34,426 nucleotides of DNA from Actinacidiphila acididurans (GCF_016918855.1 NZ_JADKYB010000044.1:1-34426), one strand, 5' to 3'; positions 1-8,041 are shown, numbered from the stretch's first letter. The notes: generated from the letters alone by a model not told the origin. A program made the numbers and translations.

Positions 1-1
1 C

Positions 2-1594
2 CCCCCCACCGCCCACCGCATCCTCGTCCTCGGCACCGAAGAATTGATGTACACCCCCCTCCGCCTGGCCCACTCCCTGGAGGAGCTGCCGGCGGAGGGC
101 AGTACCCGCGCCCGGGAAGTCAGGTTCAGCACCACCACACGTTCACCCGTGCTCGCCTTGGACGACCCCGCCTACGCCATCCGTACTCGCCTGGTCTTCC
201 CGGCGCACGACGCGCCGGACGGCGAGCCCTCGCAGGAGCGCTACGCGTACAACGTGGTGGGGGCCGACTTCGACGCGGTGATCGTCGTGGTGGACTCGGC
301 CGGGGACACCCCGGCCCTGCACGCCCCGGGCGGCCTGCTGGCCCAGCTGGCCGCCCACATCCCCGCCACGCTGCTCGCCGTGGTGCCTTCTTACCGCCCG
401 ACGACCCGCCGACCGATGGGGACGACGCACCGCATGACCCGGACCGCACAGCCGCTCGCCGAACCCCTGCGGGGCCCGGCCTTCTCCTCGTACGCCCCCG
501 AGGAGGTCGGCTGGCTGCTGAAGGACCTGTCCGGGGTGGAGCTGGAGGCCCCCACCGAGGAGCGGGAGGAGGCCATCCAAAGCGGCGGCGCGCACTACGC
601 CGAGTCGCTGCCGGTGGAGTACCAGCCGAGCCCGGAGTACCAGGAACTGTTCCGCAGCGCGCTGACCGCCTCTGCCGCCCGTATCGCCCGCGCGGTCGGC
701 GCGGTCACCGAACTCGTCCTCGCGCAGCGCGGCCCGGACAGCGTCCTGGTCTCGCTGGCCCGGGCCGGCACCCCGGTCGGCATCCTGATGCGCCGCTGGG
801 CCCGGCACGCCCACGGCCTCGAACTGCCGCACTACGCCGTCTCGATCGTCCGGGGCCGCGGCATCGACGCCAACGCGCTGCGCTGGCTGGCCGCCCACCA
901 CGACCCGGCCGACGCGGTGTTCGTCGACGGCTGGACCGGCAAGGGCGCCATCACCCGCGAACTGGCCGCCGCCATCGCGGACTTCGGCGGCTTCGACCCG
1001 GACATCGCGGTTCTGGCCGACCCCGGCGGCTGCGTGTCCACCTACGGCACCCGCGACGACTTCCTGATCCCTTCCGCGTGCCTGAACTCCACCGTCTCCG
1101 GCCTGATCTCCCGCACCGTGCTGCGCGACGACCTGATCGGCCCGGACGACTACCACGGCGCGAAGTTCTACCGCGAGCTGGCCGGCGCCGACTACTCCGC
1201 GCTGTTCCTCGACACCGTCTCCGCGGCCTTCGGCTCGGTCGGCGAGGACGTGGCGCGGGACGTCAAGGCGCTCCAGGCGCAGGACCGCCGCCCCACCTGG
1301 GCGGGCTGGGCCGCGGTGGAGCGGATCAGCGAGGAGTACGGCATCCACGACGTGAACCTGGTCAAGCCCGGGGTCGGCGAGACCACCCGGGTACTGCTGC
1401 GCCGCGTGCCGTGGAAGGTGCTGGCCCTGCGCGGCGCGGGCGCCGACCTGGACCACGTCCGCCTGCTCGCCGCGCAGCGCGGCGTACCGGTGGAGGAGGT
1501 GGACGACCTGCCGTACTCCTGCGTCGGGCTGATCCACCCCCGCTGGACCCGCGGCGCGACCGGCACCGACGGCAAGGCGGTGGACGCCAAGTGA
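2..1594 (+). CDS. TRSP / StiP-like / PELOTA fusion protein of a ter-type operon (5' partial)
   Basis: The reading frame is open to the left edge, where it already encodes HRILVLGTEELMYTPLRLA, so the start lies upstream; the TTG/ATG near base 44 are internal. Three blocks are visible. About the first 140 residues resemble the TRSP domain found behind the phosphoribosyltransferase of tellurium-resistance-linked operons. The middle (APEEVGWLLKDL, IQSGGAHYAESL, SLARAGTPVGILMRR, FVDGWTGKGAIT) resembles the StiP cysteine-protease/PRTase-like family, with a conserved-looking Cys in SACLNSTVSGL. The last about 100 residues (DVNLVKPGVGETTRVLLRRVP to the end) resemble the PELOTA RNA-binding domain. These families are known from predicted nucleoside-modification and stress operons next to TerD genes; their substrates are unknown. 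The stop overlaps the GTG of the HAD gene by 4 nt, so translation is probably coupled. The domain names are recalled, not searched. Confidence 0.75.
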   Translation, partial: PPTAHRILVLGTEELMYTPLRLAHSLEELPAEGSTRAREVRFSTTTRSPVLALDDPAYAIRTRLVFPAHDAPDGEPSQERYAYNVVGADFDAVIVVVDSAGDTPALHAPGGLLAQLAAHIPATLLAVVPSYRPTTRRPMGTTHRMTRTAQPLAEPLRGPAFSSYAPEEVGWLLKDLSGVELEAPTEEREEAIQSGGAHYAESLPVEYQPSPEYQELFRSALTASAARIARAVGAVTELVLAQRGPDSVLVSLARAGTPVGILMRRWARHAHGLELPHYAVSIVRGRGIDANALRWLAAHHDPADAVFVDGWTGKGAITRELAAAIADFGGFDPDIAVLADPGGCVSTYGTRDDFLIPSACLNSTVSGLISRTVLRDDLIGPDDYHGAKFYRELAGADYSALFLDTVSAAFGSVGEDVARDVKALQAQDRRPTWAGWAAVERISEEYGIHDVNLVKPGVGETTRVLLRRVPWKVLALRGAGADLDHVRLLAAQRGVPVEEVDDLPYSCVGLIHPRWTRGATGTDGKAVDAK

Positions 1595-2430
1595 CCCGCA
1601 TCCCCGACGTGCCGGCCCGTACCAGCCGCATCCTGGTGGCCAGCGACCTGGACCGTACCCTCATCTACTCCGGCGCCGCCCTCGCGCTGACCATGCCCGA
1701 CGAACAGGCGCCGCGGCTGCTGTGCATAGAGGTCCACGAGAGCAAGCCGCTGTCGTACATGACCGAGGCCGCGAGCCGCCTGTTGCTCGAACTCGCCGAC
1801 ACCGTACGGTTCGTGCCCGCGACCACCCGGACCCGCAAGCAGTACCGGCGGATCAGCCTGCCCGGGCGGCAGCCGCGGTACGCCATCTGCGCCAACGGCG
1901 GCCACCTGCTGGTCGACGGCCGCACCGACCACGACTGGAACGCCGAGATGCGGCGCCGACTCGCTGACGGCTCCGCCCCCCTGGAGGAGATCCAGGCACA
2001 CCTGTCGGCCACCGCCGACCCGGAGTGGCTGCGCAAGGAACGCATCGCCGAGGACCTCTTCACGTATCTCGTGGTCGAGCGCACCCTCCTCCCGGCCGGC
2101 TGGGTCAAGGAACTCGCCGCCTGGGCCGACCCCCTCGGCTGGACCGTCTCCCTCCAGGGCCGCAAGATCTACGCCGTCCCCAAGCCCCTCACCAAAAGCG
2201 CCGCCCTCGCCGAAGTCGTCCGCCGCACCGGCGCCGACCACGTCCTCGCCGCCGGCGACTCCCTCCTCGACGTCGACCTCCTTCAAGCCGCCGACCTCGG
2301 CTTCACGCCCGGCCACGGCGAACTCGCCGACACGGGCTGGACGGCCTCCCACGTCACAGCCCTCCCGACGGCAGGCGTGCTGGCCGGCGAAGAGATCCTG
2401 CGGCTGATGCTTACGCACTGCGGAGGGTGA
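1591..2430 (+). CDS. HAD-superfamily phosphatase of the ter-type operon
   Basis: A 279-residue protein starting at a GTG that overlaps the upstream stop (GTGA). HAD motif I is ASDLDRTL (residues about 16-23), a Lys is present in KPLTKSAAL, and motif IV is AAGDSLLDVDLL near residue 228. The insert between motifs fits the Cof/sucrose-phosphatase-like (C2-capped) branch. A HAD hydrolase directly after the TRSP/StiP gene is a known arrangement in ter-linked operons, so it probably dephosphorylates a small-molecule product of that pathway; the substrate cannot be told from sequence. It is the last gene of the operon: the next gene is convergent, with a conserved intergenic repeat between them. Confidence 0.85.
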   Translation: MTRIPDVPARTSRILVASDLDRTLIYSGAALALTMPDEQAPRLLCIEVHESKPLSYMTEAASRLLLELADTVRFVPATTRTRKQYRRISLPGRQPRYAICANGGHLLVDGRTDHDWNAEMRRRLADGSAPLEEIQAHLSATADPEWLRKERIAEDLFTYLVVERTLLPAGWVKELAAWADPLGWTVSLQGRKIYAVPKPLTKSAALAEVVRRTGADHVLAAGDSLLDVDLLQAADLGFTPGHGELADTGWTASHVTALPTAGVLAGEEILRLMLTHCGG

Positions 2431-2443
2431 ACCGGGCCCCGAA

Positions 2444-2470
2444 GGGGCGCGGGGAACTGCGCGGGAAACC
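2444..2470 (+). repeat. Intergenic repeat module A (copy 1)
   Basis: A 27-bp stretch (GGGGCGCGGGGAACTGCGCG, then GGAAACC) between the convergent HAD and kinase genes. Closely similar sequence recurs at 11892, 16379 and 34349 (minus strand). A small GCCCC-GAA-GGGGC hairpin lies just before it, so it may form part of the operon's 3' end. Confidence 0.7.
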
Positions 2471-2552
2471 ACAACGGACGGAGGATCCGGCGAGGGCAGG
2501 ACTGGGCACCCCGGCCGGAATATGTCCAACCCCGGAAAAGGGTGCCCCAATG

Positions 2553-3185
2553 TCAGACCAGGTCCCCCTCGGTCACCGTGCGCGAACACGTGGAGCGCGT
2601 CGCCGCAATACGTTCCGCGTTCGGCTGCTCACTCAGCAGGATGAACGCCTGCGCCTCCGGAAGGCTGCGCCCGGCATGCAGATGCCGGCTCAAAAGCCGA
2701 GCCTCGCGCACATCACGCGGAGTGTCCACGTACCAGAGCTCGTCGACGAGATCGCGTACGGGATGCCAGGCAGGATCCGCGTCGGCAAGATAATTCCCCT
2801 CGGTCACGACGAGTCGCGCGCCGGGGAGGACGACGAGGCCGGCGGCGACGGGCTGGTCCAGGTCGCGGTCGAAGTCGGGGGCGTAGACCGGGCGTTCGCG
2901 TTCGCTGCGCAGCCGGCGCAGCAGGTGCACGAAACCGTCCGCGTCGAAGGTCTCGGGCGCGCCCTTGCGGTCGCGCAGGCCGAGGCGGTCGAGCTGGGCG
3001 TTGGACAGATGGAAGCCGTCCATGGGCACGTAGGCGGCCGTGCCCTGGCCGAGGCGGTCGTTGACCGCGGCGACCAGGTGCGCGGCCAGGGTGGACTTGC
3101 CTGCGGCCGGCGGGCCGGTCAGCCCCAACAGGGCGCGGCGGCCTGGGATGCTGGGGACCAGCGCGATCACGTCATCGACGAGCAT
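2553..3185 (-). CDS. P-loop nucleoside/nucleotide kinase family protein (uridine kinase/PanK-like)
   Basis: A 210-residue cytoplasmic protein. Walker A is GLTGPPAAGKST (residues about 21-32); a substrate-site segment YVPMDGFHLSNAQLDRLG follows, as in phosphoribulokinase/uridine kinase and pantothenate kinase relatives, then VYAPDFDRDL and a VVTEGNYL Walker-B-like strand. The length fits the family of small ATP-dependent kinases often annotated as nucleoside/nucleotide kinase or fructose-transport-associated kinase (YfdH-like). The substrate is unknown. It is divergent from the O-methyltransferase with only 36 bp between the starts, so the promoters must overlap. Confidence 0.85.
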   Translation of the reverse strand: MLVDDVIALVPSIPGRRALLGLTGPPAAGKSTLAAHLVAAVNDRLGQGTAAYVPMDGFHLSNAQLDRLGLRDRKGAPETFDADGFVHLLRRLRSERERPVYAPDFDRDLDQPVAAGLVVLPGARLVVTEGNYLADADPAWHPVRDLVDELWYVDTPRDVREARLLSRHLHAGRSLPEAQAFILLSEQPNAERIAATRSTCSRTVTEGDLV

Positions 3186-3221
3186 CCCGCCACCTTAAGC
3201 GCGACCCAGGGGAGAACACCC

Positions 3222-3881
3222 TTGTACGAGACCAAGAACCCCCAGCTCACGCCCGAGCTGTACGCATACGTCCTGGAGCACAACCCGCCGCTGGACCCGG
3301 TGCGGCGCGAACTGGTGGACACCACGCACCGCGCGCTGGCCGAGGTGGCGGGCCTGCAGACCGCCGAGGAGCAGAGCCCGCTGCTGGCCTTCCTGGTCCG
3401 GCTCACCGGCGCCCGGCGGATCGTGGAGGTCGGCACCTTCACCGGGCTGTCCACGCTGTCCATGGCCCAGGCGCTGCCGGCCGACGGGCAGGTCGTGGCC
3501 TGCGACGTGTCCGAGGAGTGGACCGCGATCGGCCGCGAGGCGTGGGCCAAGGCCGGCGTCGCCGACCGGATCGACCTGCGGCTCGGCCCGGCCCTGGACA
3601 CCCTGCGGGCCATGCCCACCGACCCCTGGATCGACCTGGTCTTCCTCGACGCCGACAAGGAGAACTACGTCGCCTACTGGGAGGAACTGGTGCCCCGGAT
3701 GCGCCCGGGCGGCCTGCTGGTCGTGGACAACACGCTCTTCCACGGGCTGGTCGTCGACCCGGCGGCCGGCGGCTCGGCGGGAGCGATCCGGCGCTTCAAC
3801 GACCACGTCCGGGCGGACGACCGGGTCGACGACGTCCTGCTGACCGTCGCCGACGGGCTGACCCTGGCGCGCGTGCGCTGA
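3222..3881 (+). CDS. Class I SAM-dependent O-methyltransferase (CCoAOMT-like, family 3)
   Basis: A 219-residue protein; the chosen start is TTG at 3222, about 8 nt after an AGGGGAG ribosome site. The SAM site is VEVGTFTGLSTLSMAQALP, followed by CDVSEEW. FLDADKENYVAYWEELVP and GGLLVVDNTLFHG supply the Asp and Asp-Asn metal ligands of divalent-cation-dependent O-methyltransferases. Such enzymes methylate catechol-type hydroxyls; no substrate is indicated here. The frame is open far upstream, but codon quality and the ribosome site favour TTG. It is divergent from the kinase. Confidence 0.9.
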   Translation: MYETKNPQLTPELYAYVLEHNPPLDPVRRELVDTTHRALAEVAGLQTAEEQSPLLAFLVRLTGARRIVEVGTFTGLSTLSMAQALPADGQVVACDVSEEWTAIGREAWAKAGVADRIDLRLGPALDTLRAMPTDPWIDLVFLDADKENYVAYWEELVPRMRPGGLLVVDNTLFHGLVVDPAAGGSAGAIRRFNDHVRADDRVDDVLLTVADGLTLARVR

Positions 3882-3963
3882 CCCGGGGACGGCGGGTGGG
3901 CACGGGCATCCGTGCGGGCTCCTTCGCCGGGCGGACGGCCGGGGCGGCGCTAATGTAGGGGCC

Positions 3964-4191
3964 ATGCCCCGTTACGAGTACCGCTGCAGGTCCTGCGGCA
4001 GCACCTTCGAGCTGCGCCGGCCCATGTCCCAGGCGAACGCCCCGACGCTGTGCCCCGCGGGCCACGACGACACCGTGAAGCTGCTGTCCACCGTCTCGGT
4101 GGCGGTGGGCGGCGGCGCCTCGTCCGCCCCGTCCTCGTCGCCGGAGTCCGGCGGCGGCGGTGGCTGCTGCGGGGGCGGCTGCTGCAGCTGA
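3964..4191 (+). CDS. FmdB-family zinc-ribbon protein
   Basis: A 75-residue protein beginning MPRYEYRCRSCGSTFEL, the FmdB/regulatory zinc-ribbon signature, with a CRSC pair and a second half-site CPAGH (Cys-x3-His) in place of the usual CxxC. The tail is Gly/Ser-rich and ends CCGGGCC. Members are widespread putative DNA- or protein-binding regulators. A stem-loop terminator follows 6 bp after the stop, so it is probably transcribed alone or with the methyltransferase 82 bp upstream. Confidence 0.9.
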   Translation: MPRYEYRCRSCGSTFELRRPMSQANAPTLCPAGHDDTVKLLSTVSVAVGGGASSAPSSSPESGGGGGCCGGGCCS

Positions 4192-4197
4192 CCCTGC

Positions 4198-4238
4198 CGT
4201 ACGGCCCGGGGCCCGGTTCGCCGGCCCCGCGCCGTACG
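4198..4238 (+). terminator. Stem-loop terminator after the FmdB-like gene
   Basis: CGTACGGC pairs with GCCGTACG, then CGGGGCC with GGCCCCG and GG with CC around a TTCG tetraloop; there is one C-C mismatch and one bulge. There is no U tract, as usual in Streptomyces. The following 4239-4396 holds no gene I can support. Confidence 0.75.
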
Positions 4239-4396
4239 TCCTCACCGACAACGCGCCCGACGTGATGTTCTCGCCGGCCACCAGCACGCCGACCGGGCCG
4301 GTGCTCGGCAAGGGCTCGGTGACCGCCAAGCCGTCGCCCGCCTTCCCCTACGTGCTGGCGCCCCGGCCCGGCCGGCGCCCGGCTCGTACGTACCGC

Positions 4397-5638
4397 TCAG
4401 CGGCCGGCCGCGCGGTCCTCGCGGATGTTGGCCACGACCCGGTTGGCGGTCTCGCGGACGGCGGCGGTCTCGGTCAGGAACGCCCAGTAGTCGGGGTGGC
4501 GGCCCTCCAGGCCGGCCAGGGCACGGTCGAGGCGCGCCACGGCCTCGTCCAGCGGACGGGCGTGCCGCGGTTCCGGGGTGACCCGGCCCTGCATGGCCAG
4601 GCGCTGGGCGTCACGGATGACGAATCGGGTCCGCTCGACCTCGGCCTTGGGATCCTTGGCGACCTCGTTGAGGCGCCGCAGCCGGTCGCCGGCCGCGCCC
4701 ACCGCGCCGTCCACGTCGTCCATCAGCGACCGTACGGTGGCCAGCTTGGCGGTCGCGTCGGCCCAGCGCTGGTCGGCGCGGGCGCGGCGGGCGTCGGCGA
4801 GCGCGTCCTCGGCCTGCCGGACCGCCTGGGCGGCCTGGTCGGGCACCTGCTGGAGGTCCTGCCAGCAGGCGACGGAGTAGCGGCGGCGCAGCTCGCTGAG
4901 GACCGGGGCGACGCCCTCGGCGCGGGTGGCCAGCGCCTGCACCCGGGTGCGCAGCGAGACCAGGCGCTTGTCGATCTCCTGGGCCTGCTGCGGCAGCCGC
5001 TCGGCCTCGGCGCGGACCGCCTCGGCGGTGCGGCGCACCTCGTCGGCGCGCCGCAGCGTCTCCTGGACGCCGTGCTTGTGGGCGCCATCGTTGAGCCTGG
5101 TCAGCTCGGGGGCCAGGGCGGCCAGCCGGGCGGCCAGGTCGTCGGCCTTCAGACCGGCGGCCCGGACCGCGTCCAGGGCGTTGCTGGCGGCGAGCAGGGA
5201 CTGCTTGGCCCGCTCGACGGCGGGGGTGAGCCGGGCGAGCTGGGTCTCGGCCTTGCTCAGCAGCGGGCCGAGGGTGGTGGAGAACCGTTCCAGTTCGGTC
5301 CTGGCCTTGTCCAGGTCGTCCTTGGCCCGGGTCAGCTCGGTGCGGGCGCGGGTGGCGGCGGCGTGGTCCAGCTCGTCGCGGTCCAGGTCGTGGGCGTCGA
5401 CGGCGGCGATGTAGGCGCCGCTGACCTGGTCGATCCGCTCGTTCAGGGCCCGCAGGCCGGACAGGGCGCGGCGGGCCTCGGGGGAGTCGTCGACGGCGGA
5501 GATGGTCTCGACGGAGATCTCCAGCTCGCGCTGGCCGGTGTCCAACTCGTAGAAGGCCTGCGCCGCGGCATCCTTCGCCGCCTGGGCCTCCGCACGCAGA
5601 TTGTCGCCGCGCCGCCACCACGAACGTGCCGTCGTCAC
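4397..5638 (-). CDS. Conserved actinobacterial coiled-coil protein, function unknown
   Basis: A 413-residue protein from GTG at 5638, preceded by a GGAGAG ribosome site 9 nt upstream; the open frame extends to 5707 but that stretch is Arg-rich and unlike the rest. It is almost wholly charged/Ala-rich heptad-like helix (LTRAKDDLDKARTELERFS, LARLTPAVERAKQSLLAAS, AEAVRAEAERLPQQAQEID), with no signal peptide or membrane segment. This composition is typical of cytoplasmic coiled-coil or cytoskeleton-like proteins of streptomycetes. I recognise no enzymatic motif. It is convergent with the FmdB-like gene and divergent from the tRNA. Confidence 0.8.
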   Translation of the reverse strand: MTTARSWWRRGDNLRAEAQAAKDAAAQAFYELDTGQRELEISVETISAVDDSPEARRALSGLRALNERIDQVSGAYIAAVDAHDLDRDELDHAAATRARTELTRAKDDLDKARTELERFSTTLGPLLSKAETQLARLTPAVERAKQSLLAASNALDAVRAAGLKADDLAARLAALAPELTRLNDGAHKHGVQETLRRADEVRRTAEAVRAEAERLPQQAQEIDKRLVSLRTRVQALATRAEGVAPVLSELRRRYSVACWQDLQQVPDQAAQAVRQAEDALADARRARADQRWADATAKLATVRSLMDDVDGAVGAAGDRLRRLNEVAKDPKAEVERTRFVIRDAQRLAMQGRVTPEPRHARPLDEAVARLDRALAGLEGRHPDYWAFLTETAAVRETANRVVANIREDRAAGR

Positions 5639-5749
5639 AGTGACACTCTCTCCCCGCGTCCTCGGCCTTCGGCGCCCTCGCGGCCGCCGTCCACCCAATC
5701 CTCCCACCCGGCGGCGCGGGACACACCGCCCGGTGCGGGCGGCTGGTGG

Positions 5750-5780
5750 TTGCCGACCTCGCCCCGGGGCACGGTAATCT
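5750..5780 (+). promoter_or_regulatory. Possible promoter of tRNA-Val
   Basis: TTGCCG (5750-5755) and TAATCT (5775-5780) lie 19 bp apart, ending 18 bp before the tRNA. The -10 box is good and the spacer is a little long. Confidence 0.4.
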
Positions 5781-5798
5781 GTGACGTCGCGGTGTCCC

Positions 5799-5870
5799 GG
5801 GCGTGTAGCTCAGCGGTAGAGCGCCGCCCTTACAAGGCGGATGTCGGCGGTTCGAAACCGTCCACGCCCA
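5799..5870 (+). tRNA. tRNA-Val (anticodon TAC)
   Basis: A complete cloverleaf: acceptor stem GGGCGTG/CACGCCC, D arm GCTC...GAGC, anticodon stem CCGCC/GGCGG with loop CTTACAA (anticodon TAC), variable ATGTC, T arm GGCGG-TTCGAAA-CCGTC. The discriminator is A; CCA is not encoded. It reads GUA valine codons. Confidence 0.97.
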
Positions 5871-5877
5871 CCCCGGA

Positions 5878-5914
5878 CCGAAGCCCTCCCGGTGATTCCA
5901 CGGGAGGGCTTCGG
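5878..5914 (+). terminator. tRNA-Val terminator
   Basis: A perfect 13-bp stem (CCGAAGCCCTCCC / GGGAGGGCTTCGG) with an 11-nt loop, 7 bp after the tRNA. Confidence 0.9.
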
Positions 5915-5915
5915 T

Positions 5916-6032
5916 GTCCCGGAACCCGCGGCACGGGCGCGCGGGACGGCCGACACCGTGCTGGAGGCGCGGGCGGCGGGGATTCCGGTGGACGTGGTGT
6001 GGCCGGACGGGGCGGGCCGGACGGCGGCGTAG
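5916..6032 (+). pseudogene. Possible 3' remnant of a SLOG/DUF2493-like gene next to tRNA-Val
   Basis: An open frame ends GTADTVLEARAAGIPVDVVWP, which resembles the last strand and helix of DUF2493 (SLOG-superfamily) proteins, but no N-terminal part exists: the frame runs back into the terminator and tRNA. It may be a gene remnant left by an event at the tRNA, or chance. The remaining bases to 6214 show nothing I can support. Confidence 0.3.
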
Positions 6033-6214
6033 CGAGCACGGCGCAGCGCGGGCCGCAGGACGGCGTGGAGAACGTGGCGTGGAGCAGCCGACGGCGGTCG
6101 TCGGTCACGGGCCGTGGTTGCCGGGCCGTCGGTTCACCGCGGCGAAGGGTGGCCGGCTCCGTCCGGTGGCCGTCCGGTGCGGGGTGCGCAGCCGGACGGC
6201 CGGCCGGAGTCACG

Positions 6215-6382
6215 TCAGGCGGGGTCGGCCGCCGGGGGCTCGGGCTGCGGGGCGGGTTCCGGCCGTTCCGGGAGTCCGTCGAGGTCGTCCGCGGCCCGGC
6301 GGATGTCGACGGCTATCCGGCGCAGGGCATCGGTCTCGAGGGCGAGCCTGCGGGCTTTGGCCCGTAAATCACTGCTGGTCAT
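6215..6382 (-). CDS. Small acidic-tailed hypothetical protein with a TTA codon
   Basis: A 55-residue protein from ATG at 6382, with a GGAGAGG ribosome site 4 nt upstream. The N-terminal half is a single amphipathic helix (RAKARRLALETDALRRIAVDIRRAADDL) and the tail is Pro/Glu-rich. Codon 6 (6365-6367 on the plus strand) is TTA, the rarest codon in Streptomyces, so translation may depend on the bldA tRNA. No known family recognised. It is divergent from the next pair of small genes; the 280 bp between (6383-6662) probably hold both promoters. Confidence 0.55.
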   Translation of the reverse strand: MTSSDLRAKARRLALETDALRRIAVDIRRAADDLDGLPERPEPAPQPEPPAADPA

Positions 6383-6662
6383 GCTTCCTCTCCGGCGTGC
6401 TGGTGTTCTTCGGCGGACGGCCACCTCCGCGCGAGCGCCGCCCCGTCAGCTCCCGCTCGGCCGCCGCTGGACGTGGCCGAAGAGGTCATGGTGCCACACC
6501 GTCCGCACCCCGAGGATCTTGTCCGGCCACCCGGCCGTTCCGGCGGAAGTGGCCGCTCTGACCTGGGCTCGGCTACGCTCGGCAGCGCTCGGCGCGGCCC
6601 GTCCGCACGAGCGGGCGGCGGTGAGGCAGGGAGCGGGCAGTCCCGCGGGGGAGAGTGGCGCA

Positions 6663-6914
6663 GTGGCCATCCGGAAGATCGAGCACAAGGCGCCCAAGAA
6701 GCACTACTTGACCCTGAACGACCTGGCCGCCTTCGTGGACGCCGCCCGCCACTCGGGCGCGGACGGCACCGAGACCGTCGGCGCGGTCGTCTCCATCGGC
6801 GGCCGCCTCCAGGCGCTCACCATCGAGGTCGACGCCCCCGCCGAACCTCTCGTCCCGCCCGCCCCCGCCCCGATCGCCGACGCCGTGCCGCCCAAGGCGT
6901 TCGACGAGCCCTGA
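6663..6914 (+). CDS. Small conserved actinobacterial protein (MAIRKIEHKAPKKHYLTL type)
   Basis: An 83-residue protein from GTG at 6663, 7 nt after a GGGGGAGAG ribosome site. It begins VAIRKIEHKAPKKHYLTLND, continues with a helix and strand pattern (DLAAFVDAARHSGADGTETVGAVVSIGGRLQALTIEV) and ends in a Pro/Ala-rich tail. I recall similar small unnamed proteins in streptomycetes, but no function. The next gene starts 11 nt after its stop, so the two form an operon. Confidence 0.7.
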   Translation: MAIRKIEHKAPKKHYLTLNDLAAFVDAARHSGADGTETVGAVVSIGGRLQALTIEVDAPAEPLVPPAPAPIADAVPPKAFDEP

Positions 6915-6925
6915 GGAGCCGACGG

Positions 6926-7198
6926 GTGGACGAGGGGGAGCAGGGGAGCGTGCCCGGGCGCGGGGAACGGCTGCGGGCGAGAGTGATCAGCGAGGCGGCG
7001 GATCTGGCGTTCGCGCTGGCCGGGCTGGCGCTGCTGTTCGGGCTGGCACCGATGGCATGGAAGGGCGCCGACTGGGGCGCCGCTGCCGGGCGGGTCCGGT
7101 CGATGCTGCCGATGATCCTGGGGATGACCGGCGGGCGGTGGCTCCGCGAGGGGTGGCGGGCCGGGCGGGCGCGCCGGCGGCAACGGCCGGCGGCGTAA
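6926..7198 (+). CDS. Small membrane protein, function unknown
   Basis: A 90-residue protein from GTG at 6926, with GAGGAG about 8 nt upstream, lying inside the tail of the previous gene. A charged N-terminus is followed by two hydrophobic segments (ADLAFALAGLALLFGLAPMAW and VRSMLPMILGMTGG) and an Arg-rich C-terminus (RAGRARRRQRP), as expected for a two-helix inner-membrane protein with both ends in the cytoplasm. No family recognised. Coupling suggests it works with the small protein upstream. Confidence 0.6.
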   Translation: MDEGEQGSVPGRGERLRARVISEAADLAFALAGLALLFGLAPMAWKGADWGAAAGRVRSMLPMILGMTGGRWLREGWRAGRARRRQRPAA

Positions 7199-7306
7199 CC
7201 CGCGAACAGCCGCGGAAAGTCGGGGGTTTGACGGCGGCTTAATCCGAACGGGGGAACACGTCGGAGGGGTGGGCCGTGGGGGCCCGATGTCCTGACGATA
7301 GACGGT

Positions 7307-8041
7307 GTGACCAATCCCTGGGGGAAGCGCGCCCGGACGTGGGCGGCGCTCGTTTTCGTGGTGGTGGTGGCGGGGTGCTGGTGGGCGGGCGGTACGGCGA
7401 CCGCCACCTCCCGGGCACCCTGTCCGCCCGGGGCCCGGCAGCAGGCGTGCTTACCGGGCACGGACGGCGTATTGGCTGACGTAGGGGAGGACGCGGGGGA
7501 CGGCCCCCGGTACTGGTGGGAGTGCGGGCACTGGGTGCCCCGCTGGGACTGGGGACCCGGCTGGCACCGGCACCACCATCACCGGCACAAGCACTGCCCG
7601 CCGCCCAGCCCGAGCCCCACTCCGACGCCCACCCCGACGCCCACCCCGACACCTACGCCCACACCGACTCCGACGCCCACCCCGAAGCCGCCGCCTCCCA
7701 CGCCGAAGCCGACTCCGACACCCGTACCGACCACGCACCGCCCGCGGCCGGCGCCCGTCGTCGTACCGCCCAGCCCGCCGCCGCCCCGGCCGAGCCCGGC
7801 GCCGGTGGCGCGGCCCGCCCCGAGCCCCGTACCGAAGCCCGCGCCCGGACCGCGGCCGGCGCCGAAGCCCGCGCCGAGCCCGCCGCCCGTGCACTGGCCG
7901 GCCCGCGCCCCCGTGCCCGTCGCGGCGCCGCGGCAGCACCACCTGGCCATGACCACCACCTTGCTGCTCACCACCGTGCCCGCGGTCCTGGTCGTCGCCG
8001 TGCTGCGGCCCGGCGGCGGGACGAACCGCAGAAGCAGGTAG
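7307..8041 (+). CDS. Secreted Pro/Thr-rich protein with lipobox and C-terminal membrane helix
   Basis: A 244-residue protein from GTG at 7307 (weak ribosome site). The N-terminal signal AALVFVVVVAGC ends in a V-A-G-C lipobox, so lipid anchoring is likely. A Trp/His-rich block follows (YWWECGHWVPRWDWGPGWHRHHHHRHKHC), then a (PT)n/(PK)n stretch of about 110 residues, and a C-terminal helix (TTTLLLTTVPAVLVVAVL) before a basic end. The His/Cys-rich block could bind metal; the proline-rich part should span the cell wall. No LPxTG motif is visible. Two membrane anchors in one small protein is unusual. Function unknown. Confidence 0.65.
   Translation: MTNPWGKRARTWAALVFVVVVAGCWWAGGTATATSRAPCPPGARQQACLPGTDGVLADVGEDAGDGPRYWWECGHWVPRWDWGPGWHRHHHHRHKHCPPPSPSPTPTPTPTPTPTPTPTPTPTPTPKPPPPTPKPTPTPVPTTHRPRPAPVVVPPSPPPPRPSPAPVARPAPSPVPKPAPGPRPAPKPAPSPPPVHWPARAPVPVAAPRQHHLAMTTTLLLTTVPAVLVVAVLRPGGGTNRRSR

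Noticed and set aside
3796..4329. Minus-strand frame covering the FmdB-like gene and its downstream spacer
   Set aside because: Most of it mirrors the FmdB-like gene and the methyltransferase end; no ribosome site. The 4239-4396 part reads plausibly on both strands, so no call was made.
5914..6561. Long plus-strand frame through the small-gene region
   Set aside because: Arg/Gly-rich, opposed to a small gene with a good ribosome site, no recognisable domain.
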